From Pseudomonadales bacterium (lineage in GTDB: Bacteria; Pseudomonadota; Gammaproteobacteria; Pseudomonadales; Azotimanducaceae): 43,485 bases of DNA. Shown in pieces: positions 15,132 to 23,896 of the stretch (its first letter is position 1; each line of letters opens with the position of its first letter). A program made the translations under genes and the position numbers. Where the stretch lies: the NCBI GenBank assembly GCA_028279305.1, contig JANQOA010000177.1, forward strand, positions 1 through 43,485, in the 5' to 3' direction. The notes under the pieces are model-generated. The model was not told the origin of the DNA, ran no database searches, and saw only the letters and a list, made by a program, of their open reading frames with translations.

Positions 15132-17960
15132 TCAATAATCCCGGTTGTTGGAGAAATAATCCTGCCGGTTGGGGGCCCGGTACCCGCGGATGCCGCGCTC
15201 CAGAACCGATTCCGCCTTGGTGCCAAACCCCGCCAGGCCTTTAAACACTATCTGCAGAAACACACCTTCATCACCTTCGACGTCTTCAAGATCGGAGCCC
15301 GCCGGGCTGTCCAGAAAACGCCGCGCGATCAGACGCAACTGCAGACAGCAGTCACTATATTCCAAGCCGCCAAAGCCTTCTACGGTTCGACCGCTGACCA
15401 GATCATAGTTCCAGCGTCCGATGACGGAAATGCGCCGGCTGACGGGCCAGTATAACGAAACATCAGTCTGCTCAATGTCCTCGGCTCTGCGGTTGCGGAA
15501 GCCCAGGTTGAAGATGTGCCGGTTGTCGCGCCGGTATTGCAGGGCGGCGCCGCCTTCATCCACTTCATTGTCGTTGGGGTCCCAGACCGTGGTGCCCGTG
15601 AGCCGCCAATGACCGGCAATACTGGCGGATACTTCAGCCGCGATTGCTGATGTGCTCTGCCGGTCCGTTGCCGTCTGCGTCCCGCCGATGGTGACCTCGC
15701 GGTCCTGAAAGTAAAAGATCTCTCCCAGACTGAAGCGGAAGTACTCTTTACCCGTATCGCGGGACAGAAAGCGGGTGGTAACCCCGGCGGAAGCCTGGTT
15801 GGCGTCACCTATGCGGTCCAGCCCCGAGAAGCGGTTACCGCGGAATAATTGCTGGTAACCAAAGGTCAGGGCAGAGGCATCAAACCGCGGTAGATTGTCC
15901 TGATCTTCAAATTCCTGCCACAGGTAATAGAGCCGGGGTTCCAGGGTCTGGATCAGGTCCTGGTTAAACCAGTTCAGGTCGCGCTCAAACACCAGTCCGC
16001 CATCCACGCTGGCCACGCCGATTTTGCGGTCCGGGGTGTCGTCGGCTAACTGCAAGCCGCCGGCCGCCGGATCCTGCTGCAGATCATATTGGGTATAGCG
16101 GTAGCCCGCGGACGCGGTAAAAAAGCCGAACGGCCAGCTCAGCGGCAGACGCAGGCGCGGCTCCAGGTGTGTGCGCTCACCGGTTACAGCCGCAAGGCCC
16201 GACAAACCCTCTGTATCGCGGTCGAAATCCGCCCATTTTGCGCCCAGGCTGAATTCCAGCGGCCCCAGCGGAGTGGTATACAACATCTCCAGTTCCGGCA
16301 GACGTTCATAATCCTGGATGGTGATCTCGTCCAGGCGCTGGAAGCGCTGGCCCCACAAGCGCATGAACAGGCCGCCGTGGTTGTATTGCAATTCCGCTTT
16401 GCGCTCCAGTTCCACCCGGCTGGAGATACCCAGGTCGGAACCCAGGTCGCGGAAATAGTCCGGGTCGCTGACCATGGTGATATCAGCAAAGGTACGGAAG
16501 CGTCCGAAACTCCCGGCGTGATCCAGCGCCCCCAGCCAGCGGTCCGCCGGTTCAAACGGGCCCAGATCCACCGGGTTGCCCATGTCATCAATCAACAGAT
16601 CTTCGAAGTCGTCCCTGCTCAGGGTGCCGTTGTACAGATCATCTTCCGGCAGCAGGGCACCGCCCAGCACGCTGGTCTGCCAGGACGACATATGCCGCAA
16701 CTCAAGTTCAGCTCCGGCACCGCGGCGGCTGATATAGCGCGGCACCAGGGTGGCATCGTAATTAGGCGCAAGATTGAAGTAGTAAGGCAGGGTCACGTCC
16801 GTGCCGTCCTCGTCCGAATAGGCCAGGTTGGGGAAAAGAAAACCCGACACCCGCTCATCGCTGACCGGGAATTTCATGTACGGGGTATAAAACACCGGCA
16901 CCGATTTCAGTTTCAGCACCGCATGTTTAGCAGTACCGAACACTTCATCTTCTTCGATGTTCAGCTGCCGGGTGGCAAGCCGCCAGCCGTTGTTGCCGGG
17001 CTCGCAGCGGGTGAAGTTGTTGTCCCGCAGCAGCAGGTCACCCTCGGGATTCTGTTGCATCCGGCCCGCCTCACCCCGCAGGTTGGCGTCCGTGATCACA
17101 AACTGCACATCCTGCAGATCCGCCTGCTTATCATCCAGATGTACGGTAGCCTGCCGGCCCTGCATCGCCAGCCCCGGCTGATCCATGCGCACCCCCTGGG
17201 CAAAGTGCGCCACCCGGGTCTGCTGATCCACTTCCGCCGCCGGCGCCACCAGCAGCCGGTTGCCCTGCTGGATGGTTACATTGCCCAATAGCTGGGCATT
17301 TACGTCTATCTGTGAACTCAGGGCGTCAGCTTCAGCCACTACCGGATAGTCTTCGTCTGCATCGGTCAGCGGATAGGGGTAGTCGCGCTGCCGGTAACCG
17401 CCGGCGCAAAAGGGATCCCCACCGTCAGCGGGGTTGTACAATTCAGCGGCCAGATCCACCGCCACCTGGTGGCTGGGAAGAATCGGCCGCGGGCTGGTGG
17501 GTGTGTACCAGGTTTCCGTTTCGTTTTCATTCGCCGCCCCGGCATCTTCAACGCCAACGCCAACCCCGGCGCCGGCGGCCGCGGCGGGGCGGCTGCGCGC
17601 AACCGCAGTCTGCGGCGCGGGAGGTAATACCGCGGGTTCGGCAGGCTGTGCCGGCGACGTTGTTGCGGGCAGTTGATTCCAGCGCAGGCCCGGTGCGGGG
17701 TCCCGCCCTTGATTGCATACCCATTGCTGCCCGTCTTCGCCCGGATAACAGAAATAGCCCGGCTTTTGCGCGCCGGCGCCGGTGCCGGCGTTATCCGCCG
17801 GCTCGTCCGCGCCGTCACCCGGATTTTTGTCCGCACCACTATCCGCACTACTATCCGCACTACGCGCCGCTGCGCTGACGCTGAACATCAGCAGACACAA
17901 ACCGGTAAGGATAATTCGGGCGGTCAGGTTGGGGTTGTTGAAACACCCGCTAAAATTCAT
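15132..17960 (-). CDS. lptD: LPS-assembly outer membrane protein LptD
   Basis: Outer membrane beta-barrel that, with LptE, inserts lipopolysaccharide into the outer leaflet. The ATG at 17960 gives 942 aa, long like the Pseudomonas form (E. coli has 784). A signal peptide (residues 1-33, ending VSAAARS) is followed by a low-complexity Asp/Ala/Pro-rich region and a Cys pair in FCYPGEDGQQWVC. The OstA-like jellyroll contains NNFTRCEPGNNGW, and the barrel ends with the conserved double Cys in YSDCCLQLRL, so the disulfide pattern needed for assembly looks intact. The longer in-frame start would run into amgK and was rejected. No clear Shine-Dalgarno sequence precedes the ATG. Confidence 0.96.
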   Translation of the reverse strand: MNFSGCFNNPNLTARIILTGLCLLMFSVSAAARSADSSADSGADKNPGDGADEPADNAGTGAGAQKPGYFCYPGEDGQQWVCNQGRDPAPGLRWNQLPATTSPAQPAEPAVLPPAPQTAVARSRPAAAAGAGVGVGVEDAGAANENETETWYTPTSPRPILPSHQVAVDLAAELYNPADGGDPFCAGGYRQRDYPYPLTDADEDYPVVAEADALSSQIDVNAQLLGNVTIQQGNRLLVAPAAEVDQQTRVAHFAQGVRMDQPGLAMQGRQATVHLDDKQADLQDVQFVITDANLRGEAGRMQQNPEGDLLLRDNNFTRCEPGNNGWRLATRQLNIEEDEVFGTAKHAVLKLKSVPVFYTPYMKFPVSDERVSGFLFPNLAYSDEDGTDVTLPYYFNLAPNYDATLVPRYISRRGAGAELELRHMSSWQTSVLGGALLPEDDLYNGTLSRDDFEDLLIDDMGNPVDLGPFEPADRWLGALDHAGSFGRFRTFADITMVSDPDYFRDLGSDLGISSRVELERKAELQYNHGGLFMRLWGQRFQRLDEITIQDYERLPELEMLYTTPLGPLEFSLGAKWADFDRDTEGLSGLAAVTGERTHLEPRLRLPLSWPFGFFTASAGYRYTQYDLQQDPAAGGLQLADDTPDRKIGVASVDGGLVFERDLNWFNQDLIQTLEPRLYYLWQEFEDQDNLPRFDASALTFGYQQLFRGNRFSGLDRIGDANQASAGVTTRFLSRDTGKEYFRFSLGEIFYFQDREVTIGGTQTATDRQSTSAIAAEVSASIAGHWRLTGTTVWDPNDNEVDEGGAALQYRRDNRHIFNLGFRNRRAEDIEQTDVSLYWPVSRRISVIGRWNYDLVSGRTVEGFGGLEYSDCCLQLRLIARRFLDSPAGSDLEDVEGDEGVFLQIVFKGLAGFGTKAESVLERGIRGYRAPNRQDYFSNNRDY
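17831..17866 (-). repeat. Three 12-bp tandem repeats in lptD
   Basis: Three consecutive 12-bp units of the form CCGCACTACTAT (one with a single change, the last diverging at its end) lie just inside lptD. They encode a repeated Ser-Ala-Asp-Ser tetrapeptide directly behind the signal peptide. Such a unit can expand or contract without a frameshift. Confidence 0.7.
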
Positions 17961-18003
17961 GAACGCATGATAAAGAAAACCACAGCCGGTTATAATCCGC
18001 AGA
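17961..18003. promoter_or_regulatory. Divergent lptD/amgK promoter region
   Basis: Only 43 bp separate the two divergent starts. A perfect TATAAT (17991-17996, plus) ends 7 bases before the amgK GTG. TATCAT on the minus strand (17967-17972) ends 6 bases before the lptD ATG. Neither start has a Shine-Dalgarno sequence, and no good -35 is visible for either. If these -10 boxes are used, both mRNAs would begin at or next to the start codon. Confidence 0.45.
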
Positions 18004-19077
18004 GTGCAAAAACACCTCCCCCCATCCCTGCTGGCCTGGTGTAACAACTGGTTAGAAACATCCCGGGAAACCGTTGCGCGGGTCGACCCGTTGCCGGTGG
18101 AAGCCAGTCACCGCCAGTTCTACCGCATGCACACCCGGCGCCGCAGCCTGGTGCTGATGTGCAGCCCGCCGGATCTGGAGCGCAACGAGGCGTTTCTGAG
18201 CCTGGCTGATTTGTTTCAGCAACATCAACTGCACGTCCCCGCTATCTATCACGTTGACCGGGCTGCCGGTTGGATGCTGATGGAAGATCTCGGCGACATG
18301 GATCTGGAAGCGGTCTACGCCGGCAGCGCCAGGTCCGCGGCTATCCAAAGCGCGTTAAAACTGTTGCCGCGCCTGGCGGCGGTGCGCAGCCCGTTGATTG
18401 AACCCTATACCGAAGCCCGCATGCAGATGGAGGTGGGTCTATTTAATGAGTGGTTTACCGGCCAATTGCTGGATGTGGCCGGGTATGAACACGGCAGTGA
18501 GGGCGCTTACGCTGAGTTGATCAACGCGATGCTGGAGCAACCACAAGGTTGCGTTCACCGGGACTATCATTGCCGCAACCTGCTGTATCTGCCCGCGGAT
18601 GCCGCAACCGGCGCGGGTGCAGCAACAGACGCGGCACCAGAAGAGGCTGACGCGGACCCCCAGCAGATCGGGCTGGTGGACTTCCAGGATGCCCTGCACG
18701 GGCCGATTCTATACGATCCCGCTTCCCTGCTGCGCGATTGCTACTACGTCTTCAGCGAGGCCGAAGTTGCCCGCTGGCTGCAGCTCTACATCAGCCTGCA
18801 ACCGGACCTGCAGGGCTACAAGCCGCAGCAGATCCGCACCTGGTTCGATTACACGGCGATGCAGCGGCAACTGAAGGCGGTCGGCATATTTGCCCGCCTG
18901 CACCTGCGCGACGGCAAGTCGTCGCACCTGGGTTATATTCCAGGCGTACTGAACCGCCTGCACACCTTAAGCAGGCAATATCCGGCATTGCAGGCCCTGT
19001 CTTTGCAACTTGATGATTGCATAAAGAAATTGGCGCACCTTCCTCTGTTCAAGGAGGCCGCCCAGCCGGCGCCCTGA
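18004..19077 (+). CDS. amgK: N-acetylmuramate/N-acetylglucosamine anomeric kinase AmgK
   Basis: Aminoglycoside phosphotransferase-fold sugar kinase that phosphorylates MurNAc at the anomeric position in the cell-wall recycling route that bypasses MurA and gives natural fosfomycin tolerance. 357 aa from the GTG start. Kinase landmarks: MLMEDLGDMDLE, the catalytic loop VHRDYHCRNLLY and the metal-binding LVDFQDALHGP. An Ala/Asp/Glu-rich insertion (AATGAGAATDAAPEEADAD, about residues 200-218) sits between these two motifs, a surface loop unusual for the family. It is divergent from lptD and upstream of murU, the normal Pseudomonas order. Confidence 0.93.
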   Translation: MQKHLPPSLLAWCNNWLETSRETVARVDPLPVEASHRQFYRMHTRRRSLVLMCSPPDLERNEAFLSLADLFQQHQLHVPAIYHVDRAAGWMLMEDLGDMDLEAVYAGSARSAAIQSALKLLPRLAAVRSPLIEPYTEARMQMEVGLFNEWFTGQLLDVAGYEHGSEGAYAELINAMLEQPQGCVHRDYHCRNLLYLPADAATGAGAATDAAPEEADADPQQIGLVDFQDALHGPILYDPASLLRDCYYVFSEAEVARWLQLYISLQPDLQGYKPQQIRTWFDYTAMQRQLKAVGIFARLHLRDGKSSHLGYIPGVLNRLHTLSRQYPALQALSLQLDDCIKKLAHLPLFKEAAQPAP

Positions 19078-19120
19078 GACCCGATGAATATCTCGGTATG
19101 AAAGCCCACAAGAAAGCACG

Positions 19121-19801
19121 ATGAAAGCAATGATACTGGCCGCCGGCAAAGGCACCCGGCTGCAACCCCTGACCCTGCAAACACCCAAGCCGATGCTCGA
19201 AATAGCCGGACAACCGCTGATCGGCCATCAGGTTGAGGCGCTGCGCCAGGCGGGCGCCACCGGCATCATCATCAACCTGCATCATCTGGGTGAGCAGATT
19301 GAAGACTACCTGGGCAGCGGCGAGCGCTTCGGGGTCAACATCAGCTACAGCCGGGAAGCACAACTGCTGGAAACCGGCGGAGGTATTGTGAAGGCACTTC
19401 CCTTTTTTGAAGGCGAACCGTTCTGGCTGCTGAACGGCGATATCTACACTGATTTTGATTTCCGCACCCTGCCGGTTGCACCCGCTAACAACAATCTTGC
19501 GCATATTGTGCTGACCCCCACCCCCGCCTACCGCGAACATGGCGACTTTGAATTCCGCGCCGGCCAGGTCACCGCCCGCGGCAACACCCATGTGTACTGC
19601 GGCATCGGCGTTCTGACCACGGCGCTGTTTGAGCGTTACGCCGGAGAAACGAGCTTTTCTTTTGCCGACGTGATGTTTGACCTGACTAAAGAAAACCGGC
19701 TGGGGGCGCAGGTGTTCCGCGGCCTGTGGCAGGATATCGGCAGCGTGGACCAGTACCACGCAGCCCGGGAAATGGCTGAACGGGCAGCATCCGGCGATTA
19801 A
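19121..19801 (+). CDS. murU: N-acetylmuramate alpha-1-phosphate uridylyltransferase MurU
   Basis: Nucleotidyltransferase that makes UDP-MurNAc from the AmgK product, completing peptidoglycan sugar recycling. 226 aa. The signature MKAMILAAGKGTRLQPLT, then TPKPMLEIAGQPLI, and the metal-site LLNGDIYTDFDF match MurU. It follows amgK by 43 bp and shares its promoter by position. Confidence 0.94.
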   Translation: MKAMILAAGKGTRLQPLTLQTPKPMLEIAGQPLIGHQVEALRQAGATGIIINLHHLGEQIEDYLGSGERFGVNISYSREAQLLETGGGIVKALPFFEGEPFWLLNGDIYTDFDFRTLPVAPANNNLAHIVLTPTPAYREHGDFEFRAGQVTARGNTHVYCGIGVLTTALFERYAGETSFSFADVMFDLTKENRLGAQVFRGLWQDIGSVDQYHAAREMAERAASGD

Positions 19802-19848
19802 ACCGGCTGCGGCAGCGGATCCGCGGGGCTGGCCTATGCTTAAAGGAT

Positions 19849-20820
19849 ATGCAGTACCCGCTGTTACAGAATAACTGGTTCGGCAAAGCGCTGGGTTTCA
19901 CCTGCGCGTGGATCTGGGCCCCCATGGACAACACCGCACTGTCGGTGTGCATTATCATCGGTATTGCCCTGGGTCATGTTTATGACACCTGGGCGCTGCT
20001 GCATGCCAGCCGCCAGCTTGGCAAGGCGGAAGCGTTGCCCCTTTCCCCGGACGCGTTCAAGGCCGCCTCCAGGGACTTAAGCTACGCCCGCTTTCTCTTC
20101 AGCGCCATGGGCCACCTGGCCAAAAGCGGCGGCGCCGTGCAACCGGCGCATATTGAAGCAGCGGAACAGATTATCCAGCAAAGCGGTGCTGACCCGCGCG
20201 GCCGGGCTCAGGCCATCGAATGGTTCAATGAAGGCAAGGACGGTCACGCCGCCCTGGTGCAACTGGCCCGCCAATGCAGCGGCGGCAGCAGCGCCGCCGG
20301 CCGCCAGCGGGGCGGCATTCTGCGCCATCTGTGTCACGCTGCGGCGCTGGCCCCCAGCGACACTCGGCTGGCGGTGCTGAAACAATTGGGCGGGTTGTTG
20401 GGTTTTGCTCCGGCGCTGGTCGGCAAAGAGTTCGGCGCCGCCCGCCAGGCGGCCTCCAAGCGCAGCCGCGCAAGCCAAACACCACCCCCCCGCCGGCAAA
20501 CGCAATCTGCGGCAACGGGTGCCGGCGCCAAGTCAGGCCAACCTGCTTCAGGCGCGCCGCCGCCGGAGGTTGTGAATGCTTACCGTGTGCTGGACCTGAC
20601 ACCATGCAAATCTGCGGCAGAAGTTAATATGGCGGAGGTGAAGAAAGCCTACCGCCGCATGGTGGCCCGCTACCATCCGGACCGCTTGAGCGCGCGCCGG
20701 CACCAACAGCAGCCGGTCACGGCCGGGGAACAGGCGCTGGCGCAACAACGTATGGTGGAAATGCGCAACGCCCTGGAGACAATTGAGGCTTACGTGGCCA
20801 GCGGCAAACGCCCGGGGTAG
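19849..20820 (+). CDS. djlA: Membrane-anchored DnaJ-like co-chaperone DjlA
   Basis: Inner-membrane J-protein that stimulates DnaK and affects envelope stress signalling. 323 aa. The N-terminus [16 protein letters not shown] plus the segment [15 protein letters not shown] corresponds to the single transmembrane anchor of E. coli DjlA. A TerB-like helical region spans about residues 70-195, then a Pro/Ala/Gln-rich linker, and a C-terminal J domain with the HPD motif at residues 276-278 (ARYHPDRL). The purine-rich AAAGG sits very close to the ATG, but no other start keeps the anchor. Confidence 0.92.
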   Translation: MQYPLLQNNWFGKALGFTCAWIWAPMDNTALSVCIIIGIALGHVYDTWALLHASRQLGKAEALPLSPDAFKAASRDLSYARFLFSAMGHLAKSGGAVQPAHIEAAEQIIQQSGADPRGRAQAIEWFNEGKDGHAALVQLARQCSGGSSAAGRQRGGILRHLCHAAALAPSDTRLAVLKQLGGLLGFAPALVGKEFGAARQAASKRSRASQTPPPRRQTQSAATGAGAKSGQPASGAPPPEVVNAYRVLDLTPCKSAAEVNMAEVKKAYRRMVARYHPDRLSARRHQQQPVTAGEQALAQQRMVEMRNALETIEAYVASGKRPG

Positions 20821-20833
20821 AATAGCCGCCCTT

Positions 20834-21511
20834 ATGACACCCTGGATTTCACCCTCAATTCTGGCGGCGGATTTTTCCCGCCTTGGTGAAGAAGTGCGCG
20901 CCGTGCTGGAGGCGGGCGCGGATACCATCCATTTTGACGTTATGGACAACCACTATGTGCCCAACCTCAGTGTTGGCCCCATGGTGCTGGAATCCCTGCG
21001 CGGCGCGGGCATTGATGCCACGGTTGACGTGCATCTGATGGTTAAGCCAGTGGACGCCCTAGTGGAGAGCTTTCTCAAAGCCGGGGCCGATTACATCACC
21101 GTGCATCCGGAAAGCACCGAACACCTGCACCGCACCCTGAGCATGATCCGTCAGGGCGGCGCCGGCGCCGGTGTGGTATTCAACCCGGCAACGCCGCTGG
21201 CGGTACTCGAGGAGTGCCTGGAACTGGTTGACCTGGTGCTGATCATGTCCGTTAACCCGGGTTTCGGCGGCCAGACCTTTATCGAATCCAGCCTGGCCAA
21301 ACTGCGGCGTGCGCGGCAGTTGATCAGCGCCGCTGACCACCCGGTGCGGCTGCAGATCGACGGCGGCGTTAAAGTCGAGAACATCGGCCGCGTGGCTGCC
21401 GCCGGGGCGGATACCTTTGTTGCCGGTTCAGCCATTTTCGGCCAGGACAACTACAGCCAGGTCATCTCCGCCATGCGCGAGGAGATTGCCCGGGCCGCCG
21501 CGGATGCCTGA
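20834..21511 (+). CDS. rpe: Ribulose-phosphate 3-epimerase
   Basis: Pentose phosphate pathway enzyme interconverting ribulose-5-phosphate and xylulose-5-phosphate. 225 aa TIM barrel. The ATG at 20834 gives the family start [57 protein letters not shown] and LQIDGGV supply the metal and phosphate sites. A longer in-frame start inside djlA was rejected. It is 13 bp after djlA and 15 bp before gph. Confidence 0.97.
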   Translation: MTPWISPSILAADFSRLGEEVRAVLEAGADTIHFDVMDNHYVPNLSVGPMVLESLRGAGIDATVDVHLMVKPVDALVESFLKAGADYITVHPESTEHLHRTLSMIRQGGAGAGVVFNPATPLAVLEECLELVDLVLIMSVNPGFGGQTFIESSLAKLRRARQLISAADHPVRLQIDGGVKVENIGRVAAAGADTFVAGSAIFGQDNYSQVISAMREEIARAAADA

Positions 21512-21526
21512 GACCCGGCCCCGCTG

Positions 21527-22180
21527 ATGCCCTGGCGCCGTTCTTTTGCCGGTTACCTGTTCGACCTGGACGGCACCCTGATTGATACCGCTCCGGATCT
21601 GCACGCCGCTTTGAACCACACCCTGACCGGCAGCGGGCTGGCGCCGGTGGATGAAGCCATGACCCGGCATTGGGTAGGTCACGGCGCCCGCGCCATGCTG
21701 CAGCAGGCTATCCTGCACCAGCAGGCCGAAGTGGATGTGGAGCCGCTGATGGCGGAATTTCTCGACTACTACGGACAACACCTGACAGATTTCAGCCAAC
21801 CCTATACGGAGGTGGTGGAAACCCTGCAGGCTTTGCACCAGGCCGGCGCCAAACTTGCCGTGGTGACCAACAAGCCTTTTGCCTTAAGCGACCGCCTGCT
21901 GCAGCAACTGGGCCTGCGCGGCCTGTTTGCAGCCCTGGTGGGCGGTGACACCTGCGAGCAGCCCAAACCCCACGCGCAGCCGGTGCACCATTGTCTGCAG
22001 CAACTGGGCCTGGACACCCAACAGGTGTTATTTGTCGGCGACTCCCAGACGGATGTGCTGGCGGCGCAAAACGCCGGGGTCACCGTGGTCTGCTTACGCG
22101 ACGGTTACAACCACGGCATGGACGTTGAGAGCCTGGGTGCTGACGGGGTAATCAACACCTTTGAAGAGTTGCGCTACTGA
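21527..22180 (+). CDS. gph: Phosphoglycolate phosphatase (HAD family)
   Basis: Removes phosphate from 2-phosphoglycolate formed during DNA end repair or oxygenase reactions. 217 aa. HAD motifs: FDLDGTLIDT with nucleophile D13, VVTNKPFAL, and VGDSQTD. Gene order rpe-gph-trpE is the conserved one. A related HAD enzyme, MupP, works with AmgK and MurU in Pseudomonas, so a MurNAc-6-phosphate role cannot be excluded from sequence alone, but the position favours Gph. Confidence 0.92.
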   Translation: MPWRRSFAGYLFDLDGTLIDTAPDLHAALNHTLTGSGLAPVDEAMTRHWVGHGARAMLQQAILHQQAEVDVEPLMAEFLDYYGQHLTDFSQPYTEVVETLQALHQAGAKLAVVTNKPFALSDRLLQQLGLRGLFAALVGGDTCEQPKPHAQPVHHCLQQLGLDTQQVLFVGDSQTDVLAAQNAGVTVVCLRDGYNHGMDVESLGADGVINTFEELRY

Positions 22181-22290
22181 GCATCCGGCGGCTTGCCCCA
22201 CCTGACATATTCATCCGCGGCACGCTCCACATTAACCCGACACCGTGCTAACCTTCAGCGCATTCTGTGAGCAAGCTTTCAGGGTCTGCT

Positions 22291-22344
22291 TTGAAGCACC
22301 GGGTTGCACAATCAGTTCTGTCTTTTAACGGTTGGTGGCGATAG
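22291..22344 (+). CDS. trpL: trp operon leader peptide with tandem Trp codons
   Basis: A very short reading frame upstream of trpE encodes MKHRVAQSVLSFNGWWR and stops. It has two adjacent Trp codons (TGG TGG, 22333-22338), Arg, then TAG, closely resembling the GWWR end of E. coli TrpL. The TTG start at 22291 has AGGG six bases upstream; an in-frame GTG at 22267 would give 25 aa but has no ribosome site. Two adjacent Trp codons just before a stop, about 80 bp ahead of trpE, are the hallmark of ribosome-mediated attenuation. Attenuation of trpE has been reported in Pseudomonas putida. Confidence 0.75.
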   Translation: MKHRVAQSVLSFNGWWR

Positions 22345-22399
22345 TCAACCTGCCGCGCGCCTCAGGCGCGCCGAAAATACGCGCAATCCCGCGCACCTG
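22330..22399 (+). promoter_or_regulatory. trpE attenuator region, competing RNA hairpins
   Basis: GGTTG (22330-22334) and CAACC (22346-22350) can form a hairpin that encloses the Trp codons and stop of trpL. It is followed by GCGCGCC-TCA-GGCGCGC (22355-22371), a 7-bp all-GC stem. The right part, CAGGCGCGC (22363-22371), can instead pair with GCGCACCTG (22391-22399) with one mismatch. The two pairings exclude each other, as expected of an attenuator. No U-run follows the GC stem, so the output may be Rho-dependent or translational rather than classical intrinsic termination. Confidence 0.5.
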
Positions 22400-22422
22400 C
22401 AGCCAATCACCCGGATCGCCAC

Positions 22423-23892
22423 ATGAATAATGCTACCCCTACCTACCGCCGTGTTCCCGTTGTTGTCGAAACCCTGGCGGACCTGGACACACCGCTGTCC
22501 GTCTACCTGAAACTGGCTGACCAGCCTTTCTCTTATTTGCTGGAATCGTCCCAGGGCGGTGAAAAATGGGGCCGCTATTCCATTATCGGCCTGCCGGCGC
22601 GCACCATTATTACCGTACGCGGCAACCAGATCAGCGTCAGCCACGATGGTGAAGTGACCGAGCAGGTTGAAAGTGAAGACCCGCTGACCTTTATCGAAGA
22701 CTTTCAGAGCCGCTACAGCGTCGAAGACACCGGCGATCTGCCGCGGTTTTACGGCGGTCTGGTGGGCTACTTCGGTTATGACACGGTACGTTACGTGGAA
22801 AAGCGCCTGCGCGACACTACCCCGCCGGACCCGCTGAAAACGCCGGACATCATGCTGATGGTGAGTGAAGAAGTGGTGGTGTTCGACAATGTCAAAGGCC
22901 GTATGCAGCTCATCAGCCTGGTGGATCCGGACCAGCCCGGCCTGGTGCAGCAGACCAGGGAACGCCTGCAGCACCAGGTGCGGGTGCTGCAACAAGCGGT
23001 TCCACCGGTACCGGAAAGCCAGGCGAACCAGAAAATCGAAGAGTCCGACTTCGCCTCGGAATTCGGCGAACAGGCTTTTAAGGATGCAGTGGAGCGGATC
23101 CGCGAATACACCCGCGCCGGAGATGCCATGCAGGTGGTGCTGGCGCAACGCATGTCGATCCCGTTCAGCTCCCCCTCCATCAACCTGTACCGGGCGCTGC
23201 GCAGCTTGAACCCCTCGCCGTACATGTATTTCATGAACCTCGGCGATTTCCAGATTGTCAGCTCATCGCCGGAAATTCTCGCCCGCCTGGACAACGGCAG
23301 AATCACCAACCGGCCGCTGGCCGGCACCCGCCGCCGGGGTTATGACGAGGAAGAAGACCAGGCGTTGGAAGCTGAACTGATGGGCGACCCCAAAGAAATT
23401 GCCGAACATCTGATGCTGATCGACCTGGGGCGCAACGATGTCGGCCGGGTGGCCCGCTCCGGCAGCGTCAAGGTCACCGAACAATTTGTCATCGAGCGTT
23501 ATTCTCACGTCATGCACATCTGCTCCAACGTGGAAGGGGTGCTGAAAGAAGGCATGTCAGCCATGGATCTGCTGCGCGCAACCCTGCCGGTGGGCACGCT
23601 GTCCGGCGCCCCCAAGGTGCGGGCGATGGAGATTATCGACGAGTTGGAACCCGTAAAACGCGGCATTTACGGCGGCGCCGTAGGTTACCTGGCCTGGAAC
23701 GGCAACATGGATACCGCCATTGCCATCCGCACCGCGGTGATTAAAGACGGCAAACTGTATATCGAAGCCGGCGGCGGCATTGTCGCGGACTCGGTACCGC
23801 GGTTGGAATGGAAAGAAAGCCTGAATAAAGGCCGGGCCATTTTCCGCGCCGCCGCCATGGCGGAAAACCAGTTCCGCGACTTAACGGAATAA
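22423..23892 (+). CDS. trpE: Anthranilate synthase component I
   Basis: Converts chorismate plus ammonia (from TrpG) to anthranilate, the first step of tryptophan synthesis. 489 aa. The N-terminal feedback element LLESS (residues 39-43) for tryptophan inhibition is present. The chorismate-binding core contains [53 protein letters not shown] and the C-terminal [10 protein letters not shown]. It is downstream of the trpL attenuator; the channel gene follows after 4 bp. Confidence 0.98.
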   Translation: MNNATPTYRRVPVVVETLADLDTPLSVYLKLADQPFSYLLESSQGGEKWGRYSIIGLPARTIITVRGNQISVSHDGEVTEQVESEDPLTFIEDFQSRYSVEDTGDLPRFYGGLVGYFGYDTVRYVEKRLRDTTPPDPLKTPDIMLMVSEEVVVFDNVKGRMQLISLVDPDQPGLVQQTRERLQHQVRVLQQAVPPVPESQANQKIEESDFASEFGEQAFKDAVERIREYTRAGDAMQVVLAQRMSIPFSSPSINLYRALRSLNPSPYMYFMNLGDFQIVSSSPEILARLDNGRITNRPLAGTRRRGYDEEEDQALEAELMGDPKEIAEHLMLIDLGRNDVGRVARSGSVKVTEQFVIERYSHVMHICSNVEGVLKEGMSAMDLLRATLPVGTLSGAPKVRAMEIIDELEPVKRGIYGGAVGYLAWNGNMDTAIAIRTAVIKDGKLYIEAGGGIVADSVPRLEWKESLNKGRAIFRAAAMAENQFRDLTE

Positions 23893-23896
23893 ACAT

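Noticed and set aside
15131..15226. Upstream extension of surA into lptD
   Set aside because: The GTG at 15130 leaves a normal signal peptide at the N-terminus; the extension has Pro/Arg-rich non-secretory sequence.
16089..17291. 400-codon open frame on the plus strand inside lptD
   Set aside because: GC-rich genes commonly leave long open antisense frames; LptD is unambiguous on the minus strand.
17961..18047. Upstream extension of lptD to an in-frame start at 18047
   Set aside because: It would overlap amgK and place the signal peptide 30 residues inside the protein.
22355..22371. Strong GC hairpin before trpE as a classical intrinsic terminator
   Set aside because: No U-run follows on either strand; kept only as part of an attenuator model.
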